From contig NZ_CP073720.1 of NCBI RefSeq assembly GCF_025137375.1, positions 3,620,501 through 3,684,500 of the forward strand: a DNA stretch of 64,000 nt. Reading direction: 5' to 3'. This document shows, piece after piece, positions 14,465-23,199 of this stretch. Position 1 is the first letter of the stretch. Each line of letters begins with the position of its first letter. The notes under the pieces are model-generated. The model saw nothing but the letters and a program-made list of their open reading frames with translations. It was not told the DNA's origin and ran no database searches. The position numbers were made by a program, and so were the translations under genes. This DNA comes from Dactylosporangium fulvum (GTDB taxonomy: Bacteria; Actinomycetota; Actinomycetes; Mycobacteriales; Micromonosporaceae).

Positions 14465-16137
14465 CCCGCATCGTTCACGCGTGCGCGGCCCTCGCTGCGG
14501 CGCTGCTGCTCATCGTCGGCCCGGGTGTGCCCGCGGCCGCGGAGCCGCAGCCGCAGTCGACGCTGTGCACCGTCCAAGAGTGGCGGACCCCTGCGAAGTT
14601 CGCCGACTGCGTGAAGCAGCTCGCCGCCGCCGGCGCGCAGCGCGCCCAGTGCATCAAGGCCCCGACGCCGTCGTCGCCGGACTCCGGTGTCGCAGGGTGG
14701 CTGAGCACCCGGCCCGACGCCGACCTGCGTTCCGGTGTGGTCGGCATGTACACCCGGTACGGCGTCGGCGGCTACCAGCTCGACCTGTACGACGCGTCGT
14801 GCGCGTCCGGCGTGACGCACCCGGAGGCGACGTTCGAGAACTCGCTCGCGTCGATCGAGTTCGCGATCGCCGCCGCGGTGCTGGGCGGGGCGAACACGCT
14901 GCGGGAGCACGCCTACGAGCCGGGCAGCATGTGGGCCTGGTCCGACGGCTTCGTGAAGGACGCGACCCAGAAGGCGTACGACTGGGTGTTCTCCGTCTTC
15001 GGTGTGCTGACGGTCGCCGGCGGCGGGCTGTGGCTGATCTGGCGGTCCCGCCTCGGCCGGATCTCGGAGGCGTTCCGGGTCGCCGGGTGGGCGCTGCTCA
15101 TCATGGTCCTCGCGACCGCGGTCGCGAAGTGGCCGCTCACGGTCGCGCACGGCTTCGACCGGGCCGGCACGACCGGCCTGGCAGCGATGCACCGCGTGCT
15201 CGGCCCCGGCCCCGACGACGTCCCCGCCGACCGGTGCGTGTTCGCCGCGACCAACCCGGAGGCGTGCAAGGACCACCGCACCGTCGCGGTCCGCGCCTCC
15301 GACTCGGCGACCGAGGCGATCCTGTTCACCGCCTGGCTGCGCGCCACGCTCGGCTCCGCCGAGTCGGAGACGGCGAAGAAGTACGGCCCGGCCCTGTATG
15401 ACGCGACCACGTTCACCTGGGCGGAGGCGGCGAACATGCAGGCCCACCCGGAGTTGCGGCAGCAGTACGTCGACGCGAAGGGTCAGCAGTGGCTGACGAT
15501 CGCCGAGCAGATCAAGACCGAGGACCCGGAGGCCTACGCGAACCTGCAGGGTTTGCGCGGCACGGACCGGGTCGGTGCCGGACTGGTGGCGCTGCTGTCT
15601 GCGATGGTGTTCGCCGGGTTCGACTCGATCGCCTCGTTCATGATCCTGCTCGGGTTTCTGATGATCCGGATCGTTGTGATTGCGTTCCCGATCCTCGCCA
15701 CGTGGGGTGTGCTGCAGCCGGCGTCGGCCGGTGTGCGCCGCCTGGCGAACACGACCGGCCAGGCGCTGATCAACGTCGTGGTGTACGGGGCTTCGGCCGG
15801 CCTGTACCTGACCGCTGTCGGGTTGGTTTTCGACTCGTCGCTGCCCGGCGCGGCGCAGATCATCGTCGTGCTCCTGGCGGGGGTGGCGTGCTGGCTGGTG
15901 CTGCGCCCGGTGCGGGCGCTGACCCGGGCCGCCGGCCGTCCTGACCGCGGCGGCGACAGCGGTGACGGCGGCGAGCCTGGACCCGGCTGGGGTCAGCGGC
16001 TGTGGACCACGGTCCGCCCGTACGTGCGGGAGTCCGCAACCCAGGCCGCGCAGTCTGCGCAGCGCGGGACCCCGATGCCGGGCGGTCCTGCCCGGTCCCG
16101 CCCGGAGACGCGGGCGCTGACGGGAGGTAAGCGGTGA
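14461..16137 (+). CDS. VirB6/TrbL-like polytopic membrane protein
   Basis: 558 residues with a cleavable signal peptide ending near PAAAEPQ (about residue 27). Periplasmic-side Cys-containing segments are followed by TM segments near 135-150, 175-195, 205-220, 370-395, 400-420, 435-455 and 460-480. The C-terminus is charged and Gly/Pro-rich. The central block of TM helices with a large loop fits VirB6/TrbL channel components. It starts by four-base overlap with the VirB4-like gene. Confidence 0.7.
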   Translation: MTRIVHACAALAAALLLIVGPGVPAAAEPQPQSTLCTVQEWRTPAKFADCVKQLAAAGAQRAQCIKAPTPSSPDSGVAGWLSTRPDADLRSGVVGMYTRYGVGGYQLDLYDASCASGVTHPEATFENSLASIEFAIAAAVLGGANTLREHAYEPGSMWAWSDGFVKDATQKAYDWVFSVFGVLTVAGGGLWLIWRSRLGRISEAFRVAGWALLIMVLATAVAKWPLTVAHGFDRAGTTGLAAMHRVLGPGPDDVPADRCVFAATNPEACKDHRTVAVRASDSATEAILFTAWLRATLGSAESETAKKYGPALYDATTFTWAEAANMQAHPELRQQYVDAKGQQWLTIAEQIKTEDPEAYANLQGLRGTDRVGAGLVALLSAMVFAGFDSIASFMILLGFLMIRIVVIAFPILATWGVLQPASAGVRRLANTTGQALINVVVYGASAGLYLTAVGLVFDSSLPGAAQIIVVLLAGVACWLVLRPVRALTRAAGRPDRGGDSGDGGEPGPGWGQRLWTTVRPYVRESATQAAQSAQRGTPMPGGPARSRPETRALTGGKR

Positions 16138-16673
16138 ACCGCCGCCTCATCGTCGCCGTGCTCGCCGCCGCCGCGGTGGCTGTGGTGCTGCTCGTGTCGC
16201 GATGCTCGAGCGGCAGCAGCCCGGCCGCCGGGCCGGTCCCGGCCGTGACGCCCACGGTCGCCGAGCCTGTCTCGCCGGGTGGCGACGACCACGGTGACGA
16301 CGGCGCGGTCGACGTCTCCGACGAGCCCGCTGTGATCACGGCGGGGCCGGTTGATGCCCGCGAGGCCGCGATCCAGGTCGTGGTGAAGCTCCTCAACACC
16401 ACCGGGCGGACGTCGGAGCAGTGGCTGGCTGGGCTCCGCCCTCTCGTGTCCGACGCCCTGTACGCCGATCTTGCCGACGCTGACCCGGCGCTGGTGCCGG
16501 TCGGCCGTGTCGACGACCCGCGCGTGACCGTCGCCGCCGCCGGTGATCAGTTGGTGGTCGCCACGGTGCCGGTCGTTGGCCCGACTGGCCGGCCGGTCGC
16601 CACGGTGCGGGTCACTCTGTCCGGTGCGTCGCACCGGTGGGTCGCGACCGAGTTCGACGTGGAGCGGTCATGA
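16134..16673 (+). CDS. VirB8/TcpC-like membrane-anchored transfer protein
   Basis: 179 residues. One N-terminal hydrophobic segment is followed by a SRCSSG motif, an acidic linker, and a compact alpha/beta domain (about residues 70-175) beginning with an EAAIQVVVKLLN helix and ending in antiparallel strands. This is the size and secondary-structure order of NTF2-fold VirB8/TcpC proteins. A lipoprotein (Cys about 24) is possible but the lipobox is weak. GTGA and ATGA overlaps join it to both neighbours. Confidence 0.55.
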   Translation: MNRRLIVAVLAAAAVAVVLLVSRCSSGSSPAAGPVPAVTPTVAEPVSPGGDDHGDDGAVDVSDEPAVITAGPVDAREAAIQVVVKLLNTTGRTSEQWLAGLRPLVSDALYADLADADPALVPVGRVDDPRVTVAAAGDQLVVATVPVVGPTGRPVATVRVTLSGASHRWVATEFDVERS

Positions 16674-17815
16674 ACGGCCGGGCCGTCGCCGTGGTCGGGG
16701 TCGCGCTCGGCGCGTCTGCGGTGCTGTGCGTCGGTGGGGTCGGCTACGGCCAGGTGGCGGCGCTGTTCGCCGCAGGGCAGCAACCGACCGCCGGCGGATC
16801 CGGATGCGGCGGCGCCCCCGCGCAGACACACGCCGCGACGGCGAAGGTGTCCGGGTTCAACGCCGACCAGGTCGCCAACGCCACCACGATCGTGCAGGTC
16901 GGGCAGGAGCTGCGGGTGCCGCCGCGCGGCTGGGTTGTTGCGGTCGCGACCGCGATGCAGGAGTCGAACCTGCACAACACGGCCAACACGAGCGTGCCGG
17001 CGTCGATGCGGCTGCCGCACCAGGGCGCGGGCCGGGACCACGACTCGGTGGGCCTGTTCCAGCAGCGGCCGCTTCCGCCGGACGGTGCCGGGTCGTGGGG
17101 GACCGTCGCCGAGCTGATGACCCCGGCGGTGTCGGCGCGGAAGTTCTACCAGGCGCTGCTGCGGGTTCCGGGCTGGCAGCAGATGCCGCTGACCCGGGCG
17201 GCGCAGAAGGTGCAGCGCAGCGCGTTCCCGAACGCGTACGCCAAGCACGAGGCGAAGGCCGCCGCGCTGGTCGGTGCCGTCTCGGGTGGCGCGGACCAGG
17301 CGGGGCAGCAGCCGGGCCAGTGCGCGGCGCCGGAGGAGGTCACGGCTGGCGGCTGGGTGCGGCCGGTGCCGGGCGGTGTGGTGTCGGCGTTCGGGCAGCG
17401 TGGTGGCCGGCTGCATGCCGGTGTCGACCTGGACGCCCGGAAGCGGACACCGATCAAGGTCGCCTCATCCGGGACCGTGATCAAGGCCGTCTGCGACGGG
17501 TCGACGCTCCGGACAGTCGGCTCATGCGACCGGGACGGGTCGCCGTCGGCGGCCGGCTGCGGCTGGTTCGTCGACGTCGCCCACGCCGACGGGATCATCA
17601 CCCGCTACTGCCACATGGTCCAGCGGCCCGCGGTCGGCGCCGGTGACCGCGTGGCGGCCGGGCAGCAGATCGGCCTCGTCGGCTCGTCCGGGCACAGCTC
17701 CGGCCCGCACCTGCACTTCGAGGTGCATCTCGGCGGCGACCGCTCGCCGAAGGGCGCGACCAACCCTGTCCCGTTCATGAAGGCGCACGGTGCGCCGCTG
17801 GGGAGTGCCGCATGA
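16670..17815 (+). CDS. Bifunctional lytic transglycosylase-like / M23 peptidase
   Basis: 381 residues from ATG 16670. N-terminal signal/anchor about residues 5-32. A lysozyme/SLT-like domain runs about 55-190 (VATAMQESNLHN with the catalytic Glu, then DSVGLFQQRP). A linker leads to an M23 endopeptidase (about 225-365) with HAGVDLD and GPHLHFEVH zinc ligands. Such enzymes open peptidoglycan for the transfer channel in Gram-positive conjugation. All four M23 metal/catalytic positions appear intact. Confidence 0.88.
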   Translation: MNGRAVAVVGVALGASAVLCVGGVGYGQVAALFAAGQQPTAGGSGCGGAPAQTHAATAKVSGFNADQVANATTIVQVGQELRVPPRGWVVAVATAMQESNLHNTANTSVPASMRLPHQGAGRDHDSVGLFQQRPLPPDGAGSWGTVAELMTPAVSARKFYQALLRVPGWQQMPLTRAAQKVQRSAFPNAYAKHEAKAAALVGAVSGGADQAGQQPGQCAAPEEVTAGGWVRPVPGGVVSAFGQRGGRLHAGVDLDARKRTPIKVASSGTVIKAVCDGSTLRTVGSCDRDGSPSAAGCGWFVDVAHADGIITRYCHMVQRPAVGAGDRVAAGQQIGLVGSSGHSSGPHLHFEVHLGGDRSPKGATNPVPFMKAHGAPLGSAA

Positions 17816-19182
17816 CCATCCACCCGATCGTCGAGCACACCAACGGCCACCGGACGCTCCTCGACCTGCCCGACTGGGTCACCCGCGACCAAGCCGGGAC
17901 GCGGACCGGGCGTCGCGCCGCCCCGGTCGCGACGGCAACCGAGCCCGTCAAGTCGACCACCCAGGTCGAGCTCGACGCCGACCTGCAGAAGACCGTCCGC
18001 CAGTCCGGCCATATGCGGCAGGCGTTCTACGCCGTCGTCCTGATCGTCGCACTCACCGGGCAGGTCATCGGCGCCCACGAGGCGCTGTACCTGCACTACC
18101 TGTTCGCGATCCCGGCGGTGGCCGCGCTCGAGCTCGGCGGCATTGTCGTGCTCAACAACGCCGACGTCCGTCGCCGGCTGGGTGAGCGGGCGGTCGGGTC
18201 GCGTGTCCTGTCGGCGCTGATCGCTGCGTGGGCGGTCACCTTCAACTGGATGGCCCACGACAACAAACTCCTGGCCGGCTTCTTCGCCGGCATGTCCGCG
18301 CTCGGCTATCTCGTCTGGGTCATGCACACCGAGAACCAGCGCCGTGACCGGCTGCGGGCGAAGGGCGACCTTCCGCCGACCGCGCCTGCGTACGAGCTGT
18401 GGGGGCACTGGGTGCTGCATCCGTGGATTACCCGCCGGGCGCGTTCGCTGGCGAAGCAGCACGCGCATCTGACGCTGTACACGTCACTGGACGAGGCGCG
18501 TGCGGAACGCACCCGGAAGGTGCGTTCGAAGGCGATCGCGACTGTGGTCGGTGAGGAGATCCGCCGGAACGCGGATCCGCACGCGGCCCGGATCGCGCTT
18601 GCCGTGTACGACCTGAACGAGATCGCGGTGCGTCTGGAGGAGGACGCCGACTACACGGGTTTGACCGCGCTTGTGGCTGCGCGTCTGAACCCGAAAGCGC
18701 TGGTCAGCGACTCGCAGGCGCACCCGACAGGCGCACTTCGGGCGCAGTCGCCGGACGCACTTCGGACGCACCTGGATGCGGTTGCTGGGCGCGTTCCGGA
18801 CGCACTTCCGGCCGTATCCGGGGACGCGTTGGATGCGCGTCTGGACGCACCTGATGACCGCGTCCCGGACGCGTCCACGGGTGCACCCGAGGGCGCGTTC
18901 GGAGACGCGGCCGGGGAGGCGCTGGGGGACGCGGTTTCGGATGCGGCACTGAAGCGCACCCAGACGCGTTCAGCGCTTCCGCTCAAACGCACCTCCGGTG
19001 GCACCGGCCGGACGCGGCAGGGCCCCGACGTGACGCGTCTGCTCAAGCACGCGTCTGCGTCCGGGAAGACGCCATCGATCCGCGAGGTGCAGCGGCTGTT
19101 GAACGTCGGCGCGCCGAAGGCGAAGGCACTCATGCAGGAAGCCGGGCTGCTTCCCGGCACCAACCCCCAGGAAGGGAACTGA
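17812..19182 (+). CDS. DUF2637-like membrane protein with degenerate acidic repeats
   Basis: 456 residues. Four TM segments (about 70-90, 95-120, 140-160, 163-180) give the DUF2637-like layout also seen in the protein at 7591. After a basic region comes a stretch of degenerate PDAL/LDA repeats (about 305-385). A C-terminal HTH-like segment follows (TPSIREVQRLLNVGAPKAKALMQEAG). In actinobacterial plasmids such proteins lie beside TraB genes and are candidates for spread or DNA-handling functions. The repeat-encoding DNA contains GGACGCAC copies. Confidence 0.65.
   Translation: MTIHPIVEHTNGHRTLLDLPDWVTRDQAGTRTGRRAAPVATATEPVKSTTQVELDADLQKTVRQSGHMRQAFYAVVLIVALTGQVIGAHEALYLHYLFAIPAVAALELGGIVVLNNADVRRRLGERAVGSRVLSALIAAWAVTFNWMAHDNKLLAGFFAGMSALGYLVWVMHTENQRRDRLRAKGDLPPTAPAYELWGHWVLHPWITRRARSLAKQHAHLTLYTSLDEARAERTRKVRSKAIATVVGEEIRRNADPHAARIALAVYDLNEIAVRLEEDADYTGLTALVAARLNPKALVSDSQAHPTGALRAQSPDALRTHLDAVAGRVPDALPAVSGDALDARLDAPDDRVPDASTGAPEGAFGDAAGEALGDAVSDAALKRTQTRSALPLKRTSGGTGRTRQGPDVTRLLKHASASGKTPSIREVQRLLNVGAPKAKALMQEAGLLPGTNPQEGN
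18753..18850 (+). repeat. Cluster of GGACGCAC octamers
   Basis: Exact GGACGCAC copies at 18753-18760, 18764-18771, 18798-18805 and 18843-18850 lie inside the DUF2637-like gene, with several near-matches around them. Streptomyces TraB translocases recognise clustered 8-bp repeats, so this may be a loading site for the FtsK/TraB protein encoded 1.4 kb downstream; coding repeats are the alternative. Confidence 0.4.
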
Positions 19183-19184
19183 TC

Positions 19185-19664
19185 ATGTTCGGAGTTTCGA
19201 TCCTCAGCATCGTCATCGCGCTCGGCTTCGAGTACCTCGGCCACAAGACTCGGCCGAAGAAGGCGGCGAGCACGCCCGCCGCCGCTGGTCCGGGCGGGCA
19301 GGGCGAGAAGCAGAAGGTGTCCGGTGTCGTCCTGTTCCAGCACTGGATGGCGTTCGTGCTCTACACCCTCGGCGGCCTGTGCTGGTCGGTGGCGTTCTGG
19401 CCGGTCATGGGCAAGTTCGGCTGGGAATGGCTCGTCGTCGGCGCCGTGTTCGCGTTCCTCGGCCTGGCCGGCGGCACCGTCATCGACATCATCCGCGACC
19501 GGAAGCCGGACATGTTCGCGTTCGTTGCGGCTCGGCTCCTGCCGATGCTGTTGCTGGTCACGGTTGTGAACTGGGGTGTCTTCACCGACGCCGCCGGCAA
19601 CCAGTTCGAGCAGTACCAGCAGAACATGAACGACAAGAGCACGGTCAAGGGCAGCACCAAGTGA
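19185..19664 (+). CDS. Polytopic membrane protein of transfer operon (159 aa)
   Basis: Hydrophobic segments at about residues 3-17, 50-70, 80-105 and 115-135, with a Lys/Ala/Gly linker after the first. It ends in a polar Gln/Asn-rich tail. No family recognised. It lies two bases after the DUF2637-like gene and overlaps the next gene by GTGA. Confidence 0.65.
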   Translation: MFGVSILSIVIALGFEYLGHKTRPKKAASTPAAAGPGGQGEKQKVSGVVLFQHWMAFVLYTLGGLCWSVAFWPVMGKFGWEWLVVGAVFAFLGLAGGTVIDIIRDRKPDMFAFVAARLLPMLLLVTVVNWGVFTDAAGNQFEQYQQNMNDKSTVKGSTK

Positions 19665-19867
19665 CCAGCACGTTCGCGGAGGTGCAGCGCGCCCCGAAGG
19701 CAACCAAGCGGCGCGCTGCCCACCGGGCTCGCATCGACAAGGCCCCCGAGGGTCGCCGCCGGGAGATGCAGGTGCTGGCCTGGCTGCGGTCCGAGTTGGC
19801 CAACGGCGGCAGCCTCGACGACCTCATCTCCTTCATCGACTCCATGAACGCGAAGGCAATCCGGTGA
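19661..19867 (+). CDS. Small basic protein (68 aa)
   Basis: GTG 19661 overlaps the upstream stop. A basic N-terminal half (KATKRRAAHRARIDK) precedes two amphipathic helices; no membrane segment. Coupled to the next gene through GTGA at its end. Possibly a DNA- or protein-binding accessory of the transfer machine. Confidence 0.6.
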   Translation: MTSTFAEVQRAPKATKRRAAHRARIDKAPEGRRREMQVLAWLRSELANGGSLDDLISFIDSMNAKAIR

Positions 19868-20223
19868 CCGAGCGTGACAGGCATGCATTCATGCATGCGC
19901 CCCAGGGTGATGCCGAATCCGCTGGTGGTGGCGGGGCTGAACCGCGTGACACCCGCGCCTGTGTCACGCGCGTGATACACGAGGATGATCGTCCGGCGCA
20001 AGTGGTGATCGGTGACTTTCTGTCACAGCATATCGGCGAGGTGATCGACGCCGTCCGGGCCGGTTGGCCGTTCGCGGCCGCAGCCCCGACCGTCCCCGAG
20101 GCCGGACACCTCGTGTCGCGCCTGTTCGCCACCCCAGCCCGGCTCGCCGGTGTCGCCGTCGTGCTCATCGTCGTGACCGCTGTCGTCACGCTCGTCCACG
20201 CGATCGCCGGAGGTGCATCATGA
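19864..20223 (+). CDS. Membrane-anchored small protein upstream of FtsK/TraB (119 aa)
   Basis: Polar N-terminal 70 residues and one C-terminal TM helix (LAGVAVVLIVVTAVVTLVHAI). The 5' half has unusual base composition and rare codons such as ATA because it overlaps several perfect inverted repeats, so the DNA may be constrained for another purpose. Overlaps the TraB start by four bases. Confidence 0.6.
   Translation: MTERDRHAFMHAPQGDAESAGGGGAEPRDTRACVTRVIHEDDRPAQVVIGDFLSQHIGEVIDAVRAGWPFAAAAPTVPEAGHLVSRLFATPARLAGVAVVLIVVTAVVTLVHAIAGGAS
19881..20026. repeat. Inverted-repeat cluster upstream of FtsK/TraB gene
   Basis: Three perfect palindromes lie within 146 bases: GCATGCAT-TC-ATGCATGC (19881-19898), GCGTGACAC-N8-GTGTCACGC (19944-19969) and GTGAC-N5-GTCAC (20012-20026), plus a lone GTGATACAC half-site between the last two. 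They sit 200-340 bases before the translocase ATG and distort codon use. A cis-acting transfer locus or an operator is the likely reading. Confidence 0.5.
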
Positions 20224-22445
20224 CCAGCCAAGACGAGGCACCCCTGCGGGAGCAGGCGAAAGACTGGGCACGAACCACCGTCGACGGGTGGAAGCAGCAG
20301 GCCAACGACGCGGCCAAGGCGCACGCTGCCGCCAGCCGTGCGTGGCTGGTCCGACGGCTGCGGCACTGGTCGGCCGAAACCCGCAAGCACCGCCCATCCG
20401 TTTTCGCCGCGCTCGCCCTGATCGTGGCCGGGCTGCCTTTCGCCGCCGAGCACCGCCTCGCGGCCGCCGCCGCCGGCTGGCTGACTATCGTCGCCGGAGC
20501 ACCCGCCGCGTACCTGGTCACGTACCGGGTGCAGTACGGGCGGGCCAAGCACGCCGGCGACGTCGAGGACTTCGCCGGCCGAGCGATCGGGCGCCGCGCC
20601 CGCGACAACGCCCGCCAGGTCGGTGCCGCCGCCCTCGCCTACGGCCTGTGGCTCATCATGCTCGCCGTGCTCGGCGTCAGCGCCACCGGCGGCCGTGCGG
20701 TGCTGCTCGAGGTCGAACTCCTCACCGCGGCACTGCTGACCTGGGTCGTGTGCCGCGGGCATTGGGCCCGGCTGTGGGAAGAACGGCGCCGCCTCCACGA
20801 ACTCACCCAGCAGCGCAGCACACCGCCCGCGACGACCCCGACGCCGGTCGAAGACGAACCGGAAGAAGAACCCGTCGAGGAGTCCAAGGACGAGCGGCTG
20901 CCAGCCCTCCCGGCGACGCCGCCGGTCCAGCCAGCGCCGGCATCAGAGCGGCCCGCCGCCGGTGACAAGTCCACACCGGTCGGCGGCGAACACACGCCCG
21001 TCATCGAGGAAGTCCTGACCAAGCATGGCGTCGACGCCCACGTCGTCGGGCACGTCCGCGGCCCGGTCATCACCCGCTACGAGGTGCAGTTGGCCGGCAA
21101 CGCCTCCGTGAAACACGTCCTGAAGCTCGGCGACGATTTCGCTGTTGCCGTCGGCGGCGTGCCCGTGCGGCTCATGTGCCCGGTGCCGGGGAAGCCCGTC
21201 GTCGGTATCGAGGTGCCGAACAGGCATCGCGAGGACGTCACCCTCGCCGAGGTGCTCCGTTCGGCGGTTGCCCGCGCCGAACAGCACCCCCTCGCGGTCG
21301 CGCTCGGCAAGGACATCGAGGGCGGCTATGTCGTGGCGAACCTGGCGAAGATGCCGCACATCCTCATCGCGGGCGCCACCGGCGCAGGCAAGTCGTGCTG
21401 CCTCAACAGCATTCTCGTGTCGCTGCTGACCCGGGCCACCCCGGACGAGGTGCGGCTGCTGCTGATTGACCCGAAGCGGGTTGAGCTCACCCAGTACGAC
21501 GGCATCCCACACCTGGTGCGGCCGGTCGTCACGGACCCGAGGAAGGCGGTCGACGCGCTGGAGTGGCTGGTCCGCGAGATGGACGGCCGCTACGACCAGC
21601 TCGTCGCGGCCGGCGCGCGGAACATCGACGACTACAACCGCAAGGCCGAGGCATCCGGCACCGCACGGATGGCGTACCTGCTCGCGATTGTCGACGAGCT
21701 CGCCGACCTGATGATGGTCGCGGCGCAGGCCGCGAAGCGTCGCCGGGACGACGAGGACGAAGACGCGGACATCGAGGATCTGATGGTCCGGCTGGGCCAG
21801 CTGGCCCGGGCCGCCGGCATCCACCTGGTGCTGGCCACCCAGCGGCCGAGCGTCGACGTCGTCACCGGCCTGATCAAGGCGAACGTGCCGTCGCGGCTGG
21901 CGTTCGCCACGTCGTCGCTGGCGGACTCGCGGGTGATTCTCGACAGGCCCGGCGCGGAAAAGCTGCTGGGCCGCGGAGACGCGCTGTTCCTGCCGATGGG
22001 CGCGTCGGAGCCGATCCGAGTCCAGGGTGCCCTGGTTACCGATGGGGAGATCGAGGCGATCGTCGCGCACTGGCGGGACCAGGCGGATGACTGGCCGTCG
22101 TACGCCGGCGCGCCGATGGCCTCGACCGCTCAGGCGGCCCGGCCGGTTCGGGAAGCGCCGAAGCCCGCCGTGTCGGCGGATGTGGTGTTGGCGATTGTCG
22201 CGTCGGAGCCGGGATGCTCGTCGGCGCGGATCGCCGGGCACCCGGTGTGGGCTGCCCGCGGTGGCGCCCCGTCGCAGCCGCAGCTGTCCCGGATCACGCA
22301 GCGGCTCGCCGACGACGGGCTGGTGTCCCGGGTCAAGAGCGGGTCGGCGTGGGGCGACTACCGGGTCACCGACGCCGGCCGGAATCGGGCTGCTGCGGCG
22401 CGTGCCGCAGTTCTGCCCGCAGACACAGACGAGCTCGCGGCGTAG
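20220..22445 (+). CDS. traB-like: FtsK/SpoIIIE-type DNA translocase (TraB-like)
   Basis: 741 residues from ATG 20220. TM segments lie at about 60-76, 84-103, 137-153 and 160-178. An acidic/Pro linker is followed by an FtsK alpha-like domain (about 262-335) and the RecA-type motor with Walker A AGATGAGKS (384-392), Walker B LLAIVDELAD (about 487-496) and ATQRPSVDVVTG. A C-terminal winged helix (about 665-725) is in the position of FtsK gamma. Actinobacterial TraB proteins pump double-stranded DNA between mycelial cells. Having both alpha and motor domains makes this closer to full FtsK than to minimal TraB. Confidence 0.92.
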   Translation: MTSQDEAPLREQAKDWARTTVDGWKQQANDAAKAHAAASRAWLVRRLRHWSAETRKHRPSVFAALALIVAGLPFAAEHRLAAAAAGWLTIVAGAPAAYLVTYRVQYGRAKHAGDVEDFAGRAIGRRARDNARQVGAAALAYGLWLIMLAVLGVSATGGRAVLLEVELLTAALLTWVVCRGHWARLWEERRRLHELTQQRSTPPATTPTPVEDEPEEEPVEESKDERLPALPATPPVQPAPASERPAAGDKSTPVGGEHTPVIEEVLTKHGVDAHVVGHVRGPVITRYEVQLAGNASVKHVLKLGDDFAVAVGGVPVRLMCPVPGKPVVGIEVPNRHREDVTLAEVLRSAVARAEQHPLAVALGKDIEGGYVVANLAKMPHILIAGATGAGKSCCLNSILVSLLTRATPDEVRLLLIDPKRVELTQYDGIPHLVRPVVTDPRKAVDALEWLVREMDGRYDQLVAAGARNIDDYNRKAEASGTARMAYLLAIVDELADLMMVAAQAAKRRRDDEDEDADIEDLMVRLGQLARAAGIHLVLATQRPSVDVVTGLIKANVPSRLAFATSSLADSRVILDRPGAEKLLGRGDALFLPMGASEPIRVQGALVTDGEIEAIVAHWRDQADDWPSYAGAPMASTAQAARPVREAPKPAVSADVVLAIVASEPGCSSARIAGHPVWAARGGAPSQPQLSRITQRLADDGLVSRVKSGSAWGDYRVTDAGRNRAAAARAAVLPADTDELAA

Positions 22446-22473
22446 GTCCGCCGGGCCGATAGAGGGGAGTGCG

Positions 22474-22686
22474 ATGAGCAACTACGTGGTCAACGAGGAC
22501 GGCTCGGTGATCCTGCCGGGCGACGAGAGCGTCGACGACTGGCACATCCGGCAGGAGGAGGGCGGCTGGGTGGCGTGGAACGCCGAACAGGGCTACATGC
22601 ACGACGGCGGTGACCGGCACCGGTCGTACACGCGGGTGTTCGCGACCCGTGACGAGGCGCTGGCCGCGTTGGAGGTGCCGGAATGA
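22474..22686 (+). CDS. Small acidic protein, tandem paralogue A (70 aa)
   Basis: ATG 22474 is preceded by GAGGGGAG. The pattern V..NEDGSVILP..W..GGWVAWN...TRVFATRDEALAALE parallels the next protein's NPDGSALVIN...W...WIAVN...TRVFESADAAIDYL, so the two are tandem duplicates. Function unknown; they follow FtsK/TraB in the operon. Confidence 0.65.
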   Translation: MSNYVVNEDGSVILPGDESVDDWHIRQEEGGWVAWNAEQGYMHDGGDRHRSYTRVFATRDEALAALEVPE

Positions 22687-22883
22687 GCACCAAGGTGTTC
22701 CGGAACCCGGACGGGTCGGCGCTGGTCATCAACGGGTCCGGGAACTGGCGGGTGTGGAACTCGCACAGGGGCTGGATCGCCGTGAACGACGGCCCCGGCG
22801 AACGGACGATCTTCGACGGCGACGGCCAGACCAGGGTGTTCGAGTCTGCCGACGCGGCGATCGACTACCTGATCAGCAGGTAG
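22683..22883 (+). CDS. Small protein, tandem paralogue B (66 aa)
   Basis: Overlaps the upstream gene by ATGA. Predicted beta-rich with Trp/Gly turns, ending in a helix (ADAAIDYLISR). It shares the RVF-x-(S/T)-x-D-x-A ending with paralogue A. No family recognised. Confidence 0.65.
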   Translation: MSTKVFRNPDGSALVINGSGNWRVWNSHRGWIAVNDGPGERTIFDGDGQTRVFESADAAIDYLISR

Positions 22884-22950
22884 CACCACCGGTCGGCCTC
22901 GACGTGGCGGCCGGCCGTCCGCAAGACCATCCAACCGAGAGGGGATCGAA

Positions 22951-23115
22951 ATGAGCGACACGATGTGGGATCACGAGGCGATCGAGGGCTGGGACCCGCA
23001 TTCCTCGACGTACTGGACCGACGAGAAGACGAAGGCGTACTGGGCCAAGTCCGGTTTCCGGCACGACGAGCGGCGTGACGACCGCCGCACGGACGACGAC
23101 CGCGACGACAAGTAG
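22951..23115 (+). CDS. Small highly charged protein (54 aa)
   Basis: Good ribosome site GAGAGGGG eight bases before ATG 22951. The N-terminus is Trp-rich (MWDHEAIEGWDPHSSTYW) and the C-terminus is a nearly pure Arg/Asp stretch. Followed directly by a 13-base-arm hairpin. Confidence 0.6.
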   Translation: MSDTMWDHEAIEGWDPHSSTYWTDEKTKAYWAKSGFRHDERRDDRRTDDDRDDK

Positions 23116-23121
23116 CACCGC

Positions 23122-23165
23122 CTCCGGGCCCGCCCCTCGCCTGGCAGCAGTCGGCGGGCCCGGAG
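23122..23165 (+). terminator. GC-rich hairpin, possible attenuator
   Basis: Perfect arms CTCCGGGCCCGCC (23122-23134) and GGCGGGCCCGGAG (23153-23165), 18-base loop, no T-run. It lies between the 54-residue gene and the next gene, which has its own strong ribosome site. Could reduce downstream transcription or protect mRNA. Confidence 0.5.
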
Positions 23166-23199
23166 CACCCAACCAGCCATCAGGAAGGAGGGCGTCACC

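Noticed and set aside
20943..22481. 512-codon minus-strand frame across FtsK/TraB
   Set aside because: Shadow frame opposite the well-supported translocase.
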